Shown: in pieces, positions 24,960-33,694 of the stretch
How positions within the stretch are numbered: the first letter of the stretch is position 1
How the letters are laid out: each line of letters starts with the position of its first letter
NCBI GenBank assembly: GCA_020161575.1
Contig: JAIUNR010000001.1
Span: forward strand, 496,001 to 560,000
DNA length: 64,000 nucleotides
From: Pseudomonadota bacterium
GTDB lineage: Bacteria; Pseudomonadota; Alphaproteobacteria; Rhizobiales; Beijerinckiaceae
Direction of reading: 5' to 3'
Program-made: the position numbers and the translations under genes
Notes under the pieces: model-generated
The model's database searches: none
Told to the model about the DNA's origin: nothing
The model's input: only the letters and a program-made list of their open reading frames with translations

Positions 24960-26174
24960 TTACGCCCCCATGGCCTTCTGGAGATTCTCGTCGACCTTGT
25001 CGAGGAAGCCGGTGGTGGAGAGCCATTTCTGCTCGGCGCCGACCAGCAGCGCGAGATCCTTGGTCATATAACCGGCCTCGACCGTGTCGATGCACACTTT
25101 CTCAAGCGTTTTCGCGAATTTCGCGAGTTCCGCATTCTCGTCGAGCTTGGCGCGATGCGCGAGGCCGCGTGTCCAGGCGAAGATCGAGGCGATGGCGTTG
25201 GTGGAGGTGGACTTGCCCTTCTGGTGCTCGCGGTAATGGCGCGTCACGGTGCCGTGGGCGGCTTCGGCCTCGACGATCTTGCCGTCGGGCGTCATGAGCA
25301 CGGAGGTCATCAGGCCGAGCGAGCCGAAGCCCTGCGCCACGATGTCGGATTCCACGTCGCCGTCGTAGTTCTTACAGGCCCAGACATAGCCACCCGACCA
25401 TTTGAGCGCGGAGGCCACCATGTCGTCGATGAGGCGATGTTCGTAGGTGATGCCGAGTTCCTTGTATTGCGCGGCGAATTCCTTGTCGAAGATCTCCTGG
25501 AAGATGTCCTTGAAGCGCCCGTCATAGGCTTTCAGGATCGTGTTCTTGGTCGAGAGATAGACCGGGAACTTGCGCATCAGGCCATAGGCCAGGGAGGCGC
25601 GGGCGAAATCGATGATCGATTCATCGATATTGTACATCGCCATCGCGACGCCGCTGCCCTCATACTGGTAGACCTCGTGCTCGATATTCTTGCCGTCGGC
25701 GCCCTCGAACTTGATCGTGAGCTTGCCGGGGCCGGGCACGCGGAAATCGGTGGCGCGATACTGGTCGCCGAAGGCGTGGCGGCCGATGACGATCGGCTGC
25801 GTCCAGCCCGGCACGAGGCGCGGCACGTTCTTGCAGATGATGGGTTCGCGGAAGATGACGCCGCCAAGGATGTTGCGGATCGTGCCGTTCGGCGACTTCC
25901 ACATCTTCTTGAGCTTGAATTCCTCGACGCGGGCCTCGTCGGGGGTGATGGTCGCGCATTTCACCGCGACGCCGTGCTTCTTGGTGGCCTCGGCAGAATC
26001 GATCGTCACCTGATCGTTGGTGCGGTCGCGGTTCTCGATGCCGAGGTCATAATATTCGAGATTGATGTCGAGATAGGGGTGGATCAGCTTCTGCTTGATG
26101 AAATCCCAGATGATCCGGGTCATTTCGTCCCCGTCCATCTCGACGACGGGGTTTGCAACCTTGATTTTTTTCAT
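24960..26174 (-). CDS. icd: NADP-dependent isocitrate dehydrogenase
   Basis: Converts isocitrate to 2-oxoglutarate in the TCA cycle and yields NADPH. The 404-residue product belongs to the eukaryote-like IDH class common in alphaproteobacteria. It starts [20 protein letters not shown], contains the substrate loop [13 protein letters not shown] (about residues 93-105), [22 protein letters not shown], and the NADP-site region [11 protein letters not shown] strong terminator follows. It is a single-gene unit with a 153-base upstream gap. Confidence 0.97.
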   Translation of the reverse strand: MKKIKVANPVVEMDGDEMTRIIWDFIKQKLIHPYLDINLEYYDLGIENRDRTNDQVTIDSAEATKKHGVAVKCATITPDEARVEEFKLKKMWKSPNGTIRNILGGVIFREPIICKNVPRLVPGWTQPIVIGRHAFGDQYRATDFRVPGPGKLTIKFEGADGKNIEHEVYQYEGSGVAMAMYNIDESIIDFARASLAYGLMRKFPVYLSTKNTILKAYDGRFKDIFQEIFDKEFAAQYKELGITYEHRLIDDMVASALKWSGGYVWACKNYDGDVESDIVAQGFGSLGLMTSVLMTPDGKIVEAEAAHGTVTRHYREHQKGKSTSTNAIASIFAWTRGLAHRAKLDENAELAKFAKTLEKVCIDTVEAGYMTKDLALLVGAEQKWLSTTGFLDKVDENLQKAMGA

Positions 26175-26327
26175 CGTTCAGAAGCCTCGATAGCGCGGGA
26201 AAGGAGTTGCCGGAGCATGAGCCCTGCTTCGCGAAGGACAGGGTTCGCGGCCCGACTGGCCGATGTTGGCCTATAGCATTGCTTTTATGGGAGGCAAAGA
26301 TTGACGAAGGGCGAAACCCTTGCCGGG

Positions 26328-26693
26328 TTATTGTGATTTTCGTTTTGGCCGTGCCTTCGCTGCCTGTTTTTCGCCCAGTGCAAGATTGTGGCCCAGGGCC
26401 ATCCCCACCCATTCCTCCAGCGCGGCCTCATCGGCCAATTGCGCCGGGTCCACGAACCAGTAGCCGGTAAGGGGGCGCCCGCGCATTTCCATCGGGCGCG
26501 CGGCGCCGGAAGCTGCGGCGCGATCGTCGCCTTCCGGGCCGGTTCTCACCAACATCCCGCGTTTCGAGACGCCGAGAGCCATATGGCCCCGGATCATGAA
26601 GCAGGTGCCGCCGAACATTTTCTTGCGCTCCGGATCAAGCCCGGCAAGACGGCGTGCGATACGCTCTTCCAGATCTTCCATTGTGCTCCTCAT
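26328..26693 (-). CDS. TfoX/Sxy N-terminal domain protein
   Basis: A 121-residue protein with the TfoX N-terminal fold (RKKMFGGTCFMIRGHMALGV, then RPMEMRGRPLTGYWFV, and LEEWVGMALGHNLAL). The domain is found alone in many bacteria and its molecular role is unclear; it need not relate to competence. The tail is Lys/Arg-rich (AKARPKRKSQ). I start at ATG 26693, which overlaps the acetyltransferase stop as ATGA, although an open frame continues far upstream in the wrong context. Confidence 0.8.
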   Translation of the reverse strand: MRSTMEDLEERIARRLAGLDPERKKMFGGTCFMIRGHMALGVSKRGMLVRTGPEGDDRAAASGAARPMEMRGRPLTGYWFVDPAQLADEAALEEWVGMALGHNLALGEKQAAKARPKRKSQ

Positions 26694-27196
26694 GTCACGA
26701 GGCTGAAAGCGGGATGATACTCTACGACGCCGCCCTCCTTCGGCAAGGCCTCGGCGTTTCGGACGCGGATCATGAAGGCTTCTTCCGGGATATCCGGCCA
26801 TTGCGGCCGGATCCCGTGGCGGATCGCAGGTTCGAAACCAAAGCGCGGATAATATCCGGGATGCCCGAGAACGACGATGAAGGGGCAGTTCCTGGCGTCG
26901 AGCAGGGCGAGCCCGTGGCGGATCAGCGCGCTGCCCACACCCTTGTTCTGCGCGTCCGGCAGTACAGCCAGCGGGGCGAGCCCCATCCCGGCCGTTGCGC
27001 CGTTCACGGTCACCGGAGAAAAAAGGAGATGGCCGATTATCCTGTGCCGTTCCTCGGCGACAAGGGAGAGCATGTCGCATTTTGCAGCGTTGAGCGCCGC
27101 GACAAGCCGGCCTTCGAGCGGCCCGCCGAAGGCCGCGTCATGGATCGCGCGGATCTCCTGTTCGTCTTGAGCGCGCGCCGGACGTATCTCGATCAT
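26690..27196 (-). CDS. GNAT-family N-acetyltransferase
   Basis: A 168-residue acetyltransferase with the GNAT acetyl-CoA site (GLAPLAVLPDAQNKGVGSALI, about residues 72-92) and the later segment CPFIVVLGHPGYYPRFGFEP typical of YhbS-like members. I begin at ATG 27196 (MIEIRPARAQD), where similarity starts; an ATG seven codons upstream (MPPDKKI) is possible. The substrate is unknown. Translationally coupled to the TfoX-domain gene by a four-base overlap. Confidence 0.85.
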   Translation of the reverse strand: MIEIRPARAQDEQEIRAIHDAAFGGPLEGRLVAALNAAKCDMLSLVAEERHRIIGHLLFSPVTVNGATAGMGLAPLAVLPDAQNKGVGSALIRHGLALLDARNCPFIVVLGHPGYYPRFGFEPAIRHGIRPQWPDIPEEAFMIRVRNAEALPKEGGVVEYHPAFSLVT

Positions 27197-27309
27197 GATC
27201 TTTTTATCCGGCGGCATGGAGACTAGCGGAAATACTTGGCGAAGCCGCCTGCCTTTCAGTAGAGAAATAGAGCGCTCCATGCAGCGCCGAAAGGACAGCA
27301 AAGACACAG

Positions 27310-28107
27310 ATGGCCGAATCCGACCCCTCTCTCGCAGGTGATCTTCCTGCCCCTGTTGTCATCCTTGTCCGACCGCAACTTGCCGAGAATATCGGCATGT
27401 GCGCGAGAGCCATGGCGAATTTCGGGCTTTCCGAGATGCGCCTCGTTGCCCCGCGCGATGGTTGGCCGCAGAAGACACGCATGAAAAAGGGTGCCGTCTC
27501 CGCCGCCGCCGGTGCGACGGAAATCCTCGAACACGCGGTTCTTTTTCCCGATGTGGAAAGCGCGGTGGCGGATCTTCACCATGTCTTCGCGACCACCGCG
27601 CGCGAGCGCGGGCAGGCGAAGCCGGTTCTCGCGCCTTCGCAGGCCATGGCAGAGACGAAAACGCGGATCGGTGCGGATCAGCACGTGGGTATTCTGTTCG
27701 GCCCGGAGCGGACAGGGCTGGAGAACGATGATGTGGCTCTGGCGAGCGCGATCATCACTTTTCCCGTCAATCCGAAATTCGCCTCGCTTAACCTCGCGCA
27801 GGCCGTGCTGCTGACGGGCTACGAATGGTATCGCCATGCGATCGGCGAGGCGCCCCCCTTCGATATGCCGGAGATGAGCCCACCCGCGCGGCGCGAGACT
27901 CTCCTGTCCTTCTTCGCTTTTCTTGAAGGGCATCTCGATCGCGCGCGTTATTTCTGGCCAGAGGACAAGCGCCCGGTGATGATCCGCAACCTGCGCAACA
28001 TCATTCACCGCATGAACCCTTCCGAGCAGGATGTCCGCTCCTTGCGCGGCGCGCTCGATCTTCTGGTCAAGCGCGGGCGCCCGCAGGACGACGAGCCGCA
28101 ATCATAA
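27310..28107 (+). CDS. trmJ: TrmJ-family RNA 2'-O-methyltransferase
   Basis: TrmJ methylates the ribose at position 32 of tRNAs with AdoMet. The 265-residue product has the SPOUT-fold motifs: VVILVRPQLAENIGMCARAM (residues about 16-35), LFGPERTGLENDDVALA and the knot segment VNPKFASLNLAQAVLLTGYE. The C-terminal helices include RNIIHRMNPSEQDVRSLRG. The family is clear; the exact target could be tRNA or rRNA. It lies 113 bases from the divergent acetyltransferase and upstream of murI. Confidence 0.88.
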   Translation: MAESDPSLAGDLPAPVVILVRPQLAENIGMCARAMANFGLSEMRLVAPRDGWPQKTRMKKGAVSAAAGATEILEHAVLFPDVESAVADLHHVFATTARERGQAKPVLAPSQAMAETKTRIGADQHVGILFGPERTGLENDDVALASAIITFPVNPKFASLNLAQAVLLTGYEWYRHAIGEAPPFDMPEMSPPARRETLLSFFAFLEGHLDRARYFWPEDKRPVMIRNLRNIIHRMNPSEQDVRSLRGALDLLVKRGRPQDDEPQS

Positions 28108-28154
28108 GGCGGACGCATGGATGCCGGGGCTTGCCTCGAAAGACGGATCGCGCG

Positions 28155-29036
28155 ATGGACGATGATCTGAAAACTCGTCGCGAAATCTCGATGCCCCGGA
28201 CAAAACGCCAGAAAATCCTCGTTTTCGATTCCGGCCTTGGCGGCCTCACGGTGTTCCGGGAAATCCGCAAGGCACGCCCGGATGCGGATTACCTCTATCT
28301 CGGGGATGATGCGCTTTTTCCCTATGGCGCGCTGGCGCCGGATGCGCTTGTCGCGCGGGTCGACAAGGTGATCGGCGAGGCCATGGCGCAATTTACGGCT
28401 GATGGCATCGTCATCGCCTGCCACACGGCCTCCACGCTGGTCCTGCCGCCCTTGCGCGCACGCTATGCCGTTCCGATCATCGGCACGGTCCCGGCGATCA
28501 AGCCCGCCGCCGCGCTGACGAAAACCGGCATCATCTCCGTGCTCGCCACGCCCGGCACCGTGAGCCGCGATTATACGGCCGAGCTCGTCCGAGATTTCGC
28601 GAGCGGGATCGATGTAACGCTGGTTGGCTCCAAACATCTGGCCGAATACGCCGAGGCGGCCCTGCGCGGCGAGCGGATCGATGACGCGGAAATCGCTGTC
28701 GAGATCGCGCCTGCTTTTATCGATGGAAATGCCTTTGCAAGCGAAGTGGATACCGGTTCGCGCCAGGCAAAGGCGTCTACAACGAGACAGGGCAAGCGCA
28801 CCGATGTCATCGTGCTGGCCTGCACCCATTACCCGCTTCTGATGGACCGGCTGGAAAAGCTGGCGCCCTGGCCGGTCACTTGGATCGATCCGGCGCCCGC
28901 CATCGCGCGCCGGGTGGTGCAGGTGATGGGCGAGGTTTCCGCAGAGGGGACGGGCGAGGCCCATGCGATTCTCACCGCCGGGCTCGAAGGGAACGAGGCG
29001 ATGCTGGCCGCGTTCGGGCTTGCGCCGGCGCCTTGA
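28155..29036 (+). CDS. murI: Glutamate racemase
   Basis: MurI makes D-glutamate for peptidoglycan. The 293-residue product has ILVFDSGLGGLTVFREIRK with the catalytic-site Asp and Ser, LGDDALFPYG, and the two catalytic cysteines in IACHTAS and LACTHYPLL. The first Cys motif has His in place of the more common Asn. I chose ATG 28155 over TTG 28131; ATG 28191 is also possible because similarity begins only at about residue 20. It follows the methyltransferase by 47 bases. Confidence 0.93.
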   Translation: MDDDLKTRREISMPRTKRQKILVFDSGLGGLTVFREIRKARPDADYLYLGDDALFPYGALAPDALVARVDKVIGEAMAQFTADGIVIACHTASTLVLPPLRARYAVPIIGTVPAIKPAAALTKTGIISVLATPGTVSRDYTAELVRDFASGIDVTLVGSKHLAEYAEAALRGERIDDAEIAVEIAPAFIDGNAFASEVDTGSRQAKASTTRQGKRTDVIVLACTHYPLLMDRLEKLAPWPVTWIDPAPAIARRVVQVMGEVSAEGTGEAHAILTAGLEGNEAMLAAFGLAPAP

Positions 29037-29069
29037 CCTCGCCTGCCTGCTCCTGTAGTGAACCCGCTT

Positions 29070-29193
29070 CCACCGTTTGACGGTGGATTGCGCACCCGTG
29101 TCGCGTTGCTCTCGTAACAGCGACTGTCGTTCCCGCAAGGGGAAGAGGAGGGGCGTTCCTAGCCTCGGAAATTTCCGCCTTGGAAATTTTCCG
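29070..29193 (+). promoter_or_regulatory. Structured leader upstream of rpsD
   Basis: The 252-base gap before rpsD holds two inverted repeats. CCACCGT (29070-29076) pairs with ACGGTGG (29080-29086). CGGAAATTTCC (29166-29176) pairs with GGAAATTTTCCG (29182-29193) with one bulged T, an 11-bp stem. S4 represses its own operon through structured mRNA in other bacteria, so autoregulation is possible here; no known alphaproteobacterial element was recognised. Confidence 0.4.
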
Positions 29194-29288
29194 AACCCGT
29201 TATCGGGCCGGCTGGAACGCGATGGAGACAGCCCCGCTGTGATGCGGGCTATGCTCGTCGTTTTCCGCTGGCCGCAAAGGAGCCAGCG

Positions 29289-29906
29289 ATGACCAAGCGT
29301 CACGAAGCCAAATACAAGATCGATCGCCGTATGGGCGAGAACATCTGGGGCCGTCCCAAGTCCCCGGTCAACAAGCGCGAATACGGCCCCGGTCAGCACG
29401 GCCAGCGCCGCAAGGGCAAGCTCTCGGATTTCGGCACGCAGCTGCGCGCCAAGCAGAAGCTCAAGGGCTATTACGGCTCGATCTCCGAAAAGCAGTTCCG
29501 TCGCTACTACGCCGAGGCGACCCGCATGAAGGGCGATGCCGGCGAGAACCTGATCGGCCTGCTCGAGCGCCGCCTCGACGCGGTTGTCTACCGCGCGAAG
29601 TTCGTCTCGACCGTCTTCGCCGCACGCCAGTTCGTCAGCCACGGCCATGTCAAGGTCAACGGCAAGCGCGTCAACGTTCCGAGCTATCTCGTGAAGGTCG
29701 GCGATGTTGTCGAGGTGAAGGAAGCCTCGAAGCAGCTCACCGTGGTGATCGAAGCCGCCGGCCTTGCCGAGCGCGATGTGCCGGACTTCATCGAGGCGGA
29801 TCACGGCAAGATGGCCGCGAAATTCGCCCGCATTCCCGGCCTTTCGGATGTGCCGTACCCGGTCCAGATGGAACCGAACCTGGTCATCGAATTTTATTCG
29901 CGCTGA
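29289..29906 (+). CDS. rpsD: 30S ribosomal protein S4
   Basis: S4 nucleates assembly of the 30S body by binding 16S rRNA. The 205-residue product is full length: basic N-terminus ([21 protein letters not shown]), [20 protein letters not shown], the S4 RNA-binding domain ([20 protein letters not shown] to [22 protein letters not shown]) and the terminal VEFYS-like segment [13 protein letters not shown] lies six bases before the ATG. It is a single-gene unit with a strong terminator. Confidence 0.98.
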   Translation: MTKRHEAKYKIDRRMGENIWGRPKSPVNKREYGPGQHGQRRKGKLSDFGTQLRAKQKLKGYYGSISEKQFRRYYAEATRMKGDAGENLIGLLERRLDAVVYRAKFVSTVFAARQFVSHGHVKVNGKRVNVPSYLVKVGDVVEVKEASKQLTVVIEAAGLAERDVPDFIEADHGKMAAKFARIPGLSDVPYPVQMEPNLVIEFYSR

Positions 29907-29931
29907 TTTGCTTCGCTTTTGCGTTTCTGGG

Positions 29932-29960
29932 AAGGCCGCCCTCGGGCGGCCTTTTCTTTT
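29932..29960 (+). terminator. Rho-independent terminator of rpsD
   Basis: AAGGCCGCCC pairs with GGGCGGCCTT around a two-base loop and is followed by TTCTTTT. It lies 26 bases after the rpsD stop. Confidence 0.9.
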
Positions 29961-30034
29961 GGAGGCTTGCTGGTTGAGCCTATTCGCTGAATTTGGCGGG
30001 AAGGCGTTTGGATGCCAGCCGGGCTCTCGCCAAT

Positions 30035-30066
30035 AAAAAAGCCGCCCGAGGGGCGGCTTTTCCTTT
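30035..30066 (-). terminator. Bidirectional terminator of the outer-membrane protein gene
   Basis: GCCGCCC (30041-30047) pairs with GGGCGGC (30051-30057). A run of A precedes it and TTTTCCTTTT follows, so it can act in both directions. On the minus strand it ends the outer-membrane protein gene. Confidence 0.85.
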
Positions 30067-30083
30067 TCGAACCTTTGAAGGGT

Positions 30084-30890
30084 TCAGAACTTGTAGTTCA
30101 CGCCCGCGCGAATGGTGTGGAAGGTCAGGCGAGTCTTGACCTGCTCGGTATAGGCAGGAACCGTGAACGCGCTGCCCGGCAGATAGGATGAATCCTTCGA
30201 GGAGCGACCGAGATCGGTGTAGAGATATTCGAGCTTGGTCGTCCAGTTGTTGGTGAAGGCATGCTCGACACCGGCGCCGACAGTCCAGCCGATGCGGACA
30301 CCCGAATTGGTCATCGCCTTGAGATAATTGCCGTTCGAGGCAACCGACCAGCCATCCTTCACCTGCGCGAGCGCGAGACCGCCGGTGACATAGAGCAGGG
30401 TGCGATCCATCGCATAGCCGATGCGCGGACGCAGCGTGATCAGCCAATCGGTGTCAACCGAACGGGTGTAGTTGTAGGTTAGCGCCGGAAAGCCACCGGC
30501 TCCAACGAGGCTGTAGGCCGTTCGCTTGCGCAGGTCCATGTAGTTGAAATCGACTTCAGCGCCATAAACCATCATGCCGACCTGACGGTTGTAGCCCGCC
30601 TGAATGCCGCCGATGAAGCTGCCCGGGCGAAGATTGCCACCGCCGGCTGTGCGAAAATCATTCTGCAGTGCAGCTGACTCGGCAGCCCATGCCCCGCCAA
30701 GGCCGAGGCGGGTACTCTGCTGGCCGAAGGCGTAGCCGGCATTGGCGCCGACATAGAAGCCGGTCCAGCTGAAGGCGGCCATCCGCGGCATGACAGGCGA
30801 GGCCGGCTTGCGGGCAAGGTCGGCTGCGGAAGCGAGCGAGGCCGAGAGGGCGAGGAGCGCAACGCCACCAAGCACACGGTTAAGGAACAT
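30084..30890 (-). CDS. Outer-membrane beta-barrel protein (Omp25/porin-like)
   Basis: A 268-residue small outer-membrane barrel of the type common in Hyphomicrobiales (Omp25/OmpA-like barrel without a peptidoglycan domain). It has a signal peptide (MFLNRVLGGVALLALSASLA, cleavage near ASAAD), then the family motif FSWTGFYVGANAGYAFG, alternating strands such as LRPRIGYAMDRTLLYVTGGLA, and the terminal phenylalanine (RAGVNYKF) used for barrel insertion. GGAG precedes ATG 30890. The cargo or role is unknown. The promoter lies in the AT-rich gap to its right. Confidence 0.88.
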   Translation of the reverse strand: MFLNRVLGGVALLALSASLASAADLARKPASPVMPRMAAFSWTGFYVGANAGYAFGQQSTRLGLGGAWAAESAALQNDFRTAGGGNLRPGSFIGGIQAGYNRQVGMMVYGAEVDFNYMDLRKRTAYSLVGAGGFPALTYNYTRSVDTDWLITLRPRIGYAMDRTLLYVTGGLALAQVKDGWSVASNGNYLKAMTNSGVRIGWTVGAGVEHAFTNNWTTKLEYLYTDLGRSSKDSSYLPGSAFTVPAYTEQVKTRLTFHTIRAGVNYKF

Positions 30891-31132
30891 GGGTATCTCC
30901 ACGATGAATTTTATTATGATCTTTCATCCCAAACTCGTACTAGCACAACTGGCTACGTATGGTAGAGCCCAAGCGATGAAGCCAATGGGATTGCTTGCAT
31001 TTTAGCGTCAGCGTTGCGTCTGGGCAACATCTGGCGCGTCTTTCAGCGTTGCGTGCGGTAGGCTTGACCCGGATCAAGGCAAGAAAGCGTGGAATGGTGT
31101 CCTCTCCGCCCATTCAAATTTTGGAGGCCGGG

Positions 31133-31336
31133 ATGGCGAAGATCGCGTTTCTTGTTCACATCGTGCTGATGACAGTCCTGATGGGTGTGCTGGTTATCGC
31201 CGTTGTCACCGTTCCCTCGCTTGCCGAACAGGCGAAAACCCTGATTCCGCTCTCCGCGGCGGTTGGCTTTGTGCTTGCGATTCCTTTCAGCGTGCTGATC
31301 TCGAAGCGGATTCTCGCGCTGACCAACGGGCGCTGA
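31133..31336 (+). CDS. Small two-helix membrane protein
   Basis: A 67-residue protein of unknown function. Two hydrophobic helices (about residues 4-26, IAFLVHIVLMTVLMGVLVIA, and 40-57, LSAAVGFVLAIPFSVLI) are joined by a short polar loop. GGAGG stands five bases before the ATG, which strongly supports this start over the longer frame. It lies alone between the divergent outer-membrane protein gene and the convergent TetR gene. Confidence 0.65.
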   Translation: MAKIAFLVHIVLMTVLMGVLVIAVVTVPSLAEQAKTLIPLSAAVGFVLAIPFSVLISKRILALTNGR

Positions 31337-31341
31337 GCGCC

Positions 31342-31941
31342 TCAATCTCCGCTGCTGAGATAGCCGATGACGGCTCTATTGATGCGGTGGAAGAGAGACT
31401 CGAAATCGGTCTCGCCTCTCTGGACGGCCGCCTCCGCCATGCCATGCGCGATCGCGATGATGTCGAACGCCATCCTTTCGGGATGCGCGATCTGATGTCG
31501 AGCGAGAAGGGCAACAATCAGCGCATGCATCTTCTGCTTGATCGCGAGAAGGTCCTTGTCCAGCGGCAGCCGTCGCTCCGCTGCTTCCAGCGCTTCGGCT
31601 AAAGCGGGGCGTTCGAGATGATGACAGAGGCTGGCACGAATGCCCGCTTCGACACAGGCCCGTAAATCGCCGGGATCGACTCCGGCCAGCGCGGCGCGGA
31701 AATCATCCAGCATGACCTCACGCATGTTGAGGATAAGGCCTGCAAGGATTGCCTGTTTTCCTGGATAATACTGATAGAGCGTGCCGATCGACACGCCGGC
31801 GATTTCCGCGATGTGGTTGGTGGTGAAGGGCGAGGCGGTTTGTCCTTCGAGAATGCGAGCAGCCGCCTCCAGAATCACCTCGCGCGTCGCTCTGCTGCGA
31901 GCCTGGGACGGGGTTTTTCGTGGTTCCAGCGCTTTCGCCAT
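31342..31941 (-). CDS. TetR-family transcriptional regulator
   Basis: A 199-residue repressor-type protein. The N-terminal helix-turn-helix spans about residues 15-62 (ATREVILEAAARILEG, FTTNHIAEIAGVSIGTLYQYYPGKQAIL); the C-terminal ligand domain is unremarkable. It is divergent from the short-chain dehydrogenase at 32036 with 94 bases between, so it probably controls that gene and itself. The ligand is unknown. No convincing palindromic operator was found apart from a four-base-arm site at 31971-31982. Confidence 0.9.
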   Translation of the reverse strand: MAKALEPRKTPSQARSRATREVILEAAARILEGQTASPFTTNHIAEIAGVSIGTLYQYYPGKQAILAGLILNMREVMLDDFRAALAGVDPGDLRACVEAGIRASLCHHLERPALAEALEAAERRLPLDKDLLAIKQKMHALIVALLARHQIAHPERMAFDIIAIAHGMAEAAVQRGETDFESLFHRINRAVIGYLSSGD

Positions 31942-32035
31942 CCGTTCCTCGGGAATGCGAGTTTGAAAGCGAGCTATTGCTCATATTATCCGGCGGGCAT
32001 CAAGGGGATGCGGCGAACGATCGGGAGAATATGAG

Positions 32036-32794
32036 ATGAGCGGGTTCGATTTTCAGGAGCGCCTTGTCCTTGTCACGGGGGGCGCGCGGGGAATCGGATT
32101 GCATCTCACCCACCAACTCGTCGAACGGGGCGCGCGGGTTCTCATGGTTGGGCGAGACCTGAACGCCCTAGAAAAAGCACGGAACGAGCATGGAGACCGG
32201 GTTTTCATCCATGCCGCCGATCTCGCTCACCCTGACGCGGCGGTGGAGCTGGCGCGTTGGGTCGCAAGAGAACACCCGGATTGCTCGGCATTGATCAATA
32301 ATGCGGCGATCATGATCCACGAAGATCTGACCAAGGATGGAGACCTTCACGCCGCGGCGATTTCAACGGAGATCGGTATCAATCTTACCGCTCCCATCCA
32401 GCTCGCGGCGGCCTTGCTGCCGGTTCTGGCGAAGCACGAGAAATCGCTGATCGCCAATGTCACCTCGGGGTTGGCCATTGCACCCAAGCGCGATGCGGCG
32501 GTTTACTGCGCGACCAAAGCGGGCATGCGCAGTTTCACGCGCTCCTTGCGCGATCAATGCCGAAAGGCCGGGCTTGGCGTACAGGTCAGCGAGGTGGTTA
32601 TGACGCTCGTGGATACCACGCTTTCAAGCGCGGCGAATGCGATGAAGAAATACCCGCCTTCCTTCGCGGCCGCGGATATGCTGGCGGGAATCGAAAAGGG
32701 GCAAGATGAGGTGTGGATCGAGAAGACCAAGATCCTGCGTCTCCTCCATCGTCTCGCGCCAAGCCTCGCCTACCGGATCATGCGCGGGCGCTGA
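32036..32794 (+). CDS. Short-chain dehydrogenase/reductase
   Basis: A 252-residue NAD(P)-dependent oxidoreductase of the classical SDR type. It has the cofactor loop TGGARGIG near residue 15, LINNAAIM, the catalytic Ser region NVTSGLA and the catalytic pair in YCATK (about residues 159-163). The C-terminal segment is helical and basic. Its substrate is not evident. The TetR regulator is divergent and likely controls it. Confidence 0.88.
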   Translation: MSGFDFQERLVLVTGGARGIGLHLTHQLVERGARVLMVGRDLNALEKARNEHGDRVFIHAADLAHPDAAVELARWVAREHPDCSALINNAAIMIHEDLTKDGDLHAAAISTEIGINLTAPIQLAAALLPVLAKHEKSLIANVTSGLAIAPKRDAAVYCATKAGMRSFTRSLRDQCRKAGLGVQVSEVVMTLVDTTLSSAANAMKKYPPSFAAADMLAGIEKGQDEVWIEKTKILRLLHRLAPSLAYRIMRGR

Positions 32795-32800
32795 GCGCCT

Positions 32801-33355
32801 TCAACCTGCCGGAAGGCGCTTCAGAAAACCGGCGAAGCGCAACAGGCCTTCCGGCCATGGCCCGTGCCCGGATTCCACATTGATATGACCGACTTCGCCC
32901 GCATCCACCAGATCGGAGCCCCAGGCATTCGCGAGATCCGCCGCCACCTCGAAATCGCAGAACGGATCGTTCCGGCTTGCGACCAGCAGCGAGGGAAAGG
33001 GCAGGGGATCGCGCGAGGGGCGGAAGCGACGGGAAATGCCCGGCGTGAGATTCTCGCGCTCCACATTGGTCGGCGCGACGAGAAAGGCGCCGGCGATCTG
33101 CTTGGTGAAATCCGGCGCGGCATGGACCGCGCTGAGAACGCCAAGCGAATGGGCGACAAGCACGACCGGCTTCTCGCTGCGCGCGACCGCTTCTTTCACC
33201 GCGGCGCTCCAGGCTTCAGGCTCGGCATTGACCCAATCCGCCTGCAGGACGCGCCGGGCGCTGGAGAGCTTCGCCTCCCAGCGGCTCTGCCAGTGATCGG
33301 GCCCGGAATCGCGGTGTCCCGGCAGGATCAGGATGTCGGCATCCGACGTCTTCAT
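32801..33355 (-). CDS. RBBP9/YdeN-type serine hydrolase
   Basis: A 184-residue small alpha/beta hydrolase of the RBBP9/YdeN family. It begins with ILILPGHRDSGPDHWQSRWE, a family signature, and has the nucleophile elbow VAHSLGV (Ser near residue 70), the acid in SRNDPFC and the His in GHINVESGHGPW. The substrate is unknown. It is the last gene of the minus-strand run from the BASS transporter and converges with the SDR gene with six bases between. Confidence 0.87.
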   Translation of the reverse strand: MKTSDADILILPGHRDSGPDHWQSRWEAKLSSARRVLQADWVNAEPEAWSAAVKEAVARSEKPVVLVAHSLGVLSAVHAAPDFTKQIAGAFLVAPTNVERENLTPGISRRFRPSRDPLPFPSLLVASRNDPFCDFEVAADLANAWGSDLVDAGEVGHINVESGHGPWPEGLLRFAGFLKRLPAG

Positions 33356-33374
33356 GCGGATTTCCTCCAGGTTC

Positions 33375-33689
33375 TCAGCTCGCGAGCTTGAGCCCGATAA
33401 TGCCGGCCACGATCAGCCCGATGCAGGCGAGGCGCGCGGCATGGGCTGGCTCCTGAAAGAGCACGATGCCGAGGATCGCCGTTCCCACGGCACCGATTCC
33501 GGTCCAGATCGCGTAGGCGGTGCCCACCGGCAATGTGCGCAGCGCCATGCCGAGCAGCACGACGCTGATCGCCATGGCGGCAAGCGTCAAGGCGCTCGGC
33601 ACGGGGCGTGAGAAGCCCTCCGTGTATTTCAGCCCGATCGCCCAGGCGATTTCGAACAATCCGGCGAGGAACAGGATGGCCCAGGCCAT
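33375..33689 (-). CDS. sugE: SugE/Gdx-type small multidrug-resistance exporter
   Basis: A 104-residue, four-helix SMR transporter. The active-site Glu lies in helix 1 ([19 protein letters not shown]), and the motifs [18 protein letters not shown] and GIVLFQEP are typical of the SugE/Gdx branch, whose characterised members export guanidinium. Substrate assignment is by family only. It starts five bases after the purB stop; no guanidine riboswitch could be placed there. Confidence 0.88.
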   Translation of the reverse strand: MAWAILFLAGLFEIAWAIGLKYTEGFSRPVPSALTLAAMAISVVLLGMALRTLPVGTAYAIWTGIGAVGTAILGIVLFQEPAHAARLACIGLIVAGIIGLKLAS

Positions 33690-33694
33690 GCGCT

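Noticed and set aside
31971-31982. GAGC-TATT-GCTC as the TetR operator
   Set aside because: Four-base arms are expected by chance in a 94-base gap; reported only as weak.
33690-33694. Guanidine riboswitch for sugE
   Set aside because: Only five bases separate sugE from purB, leaving no room for one.
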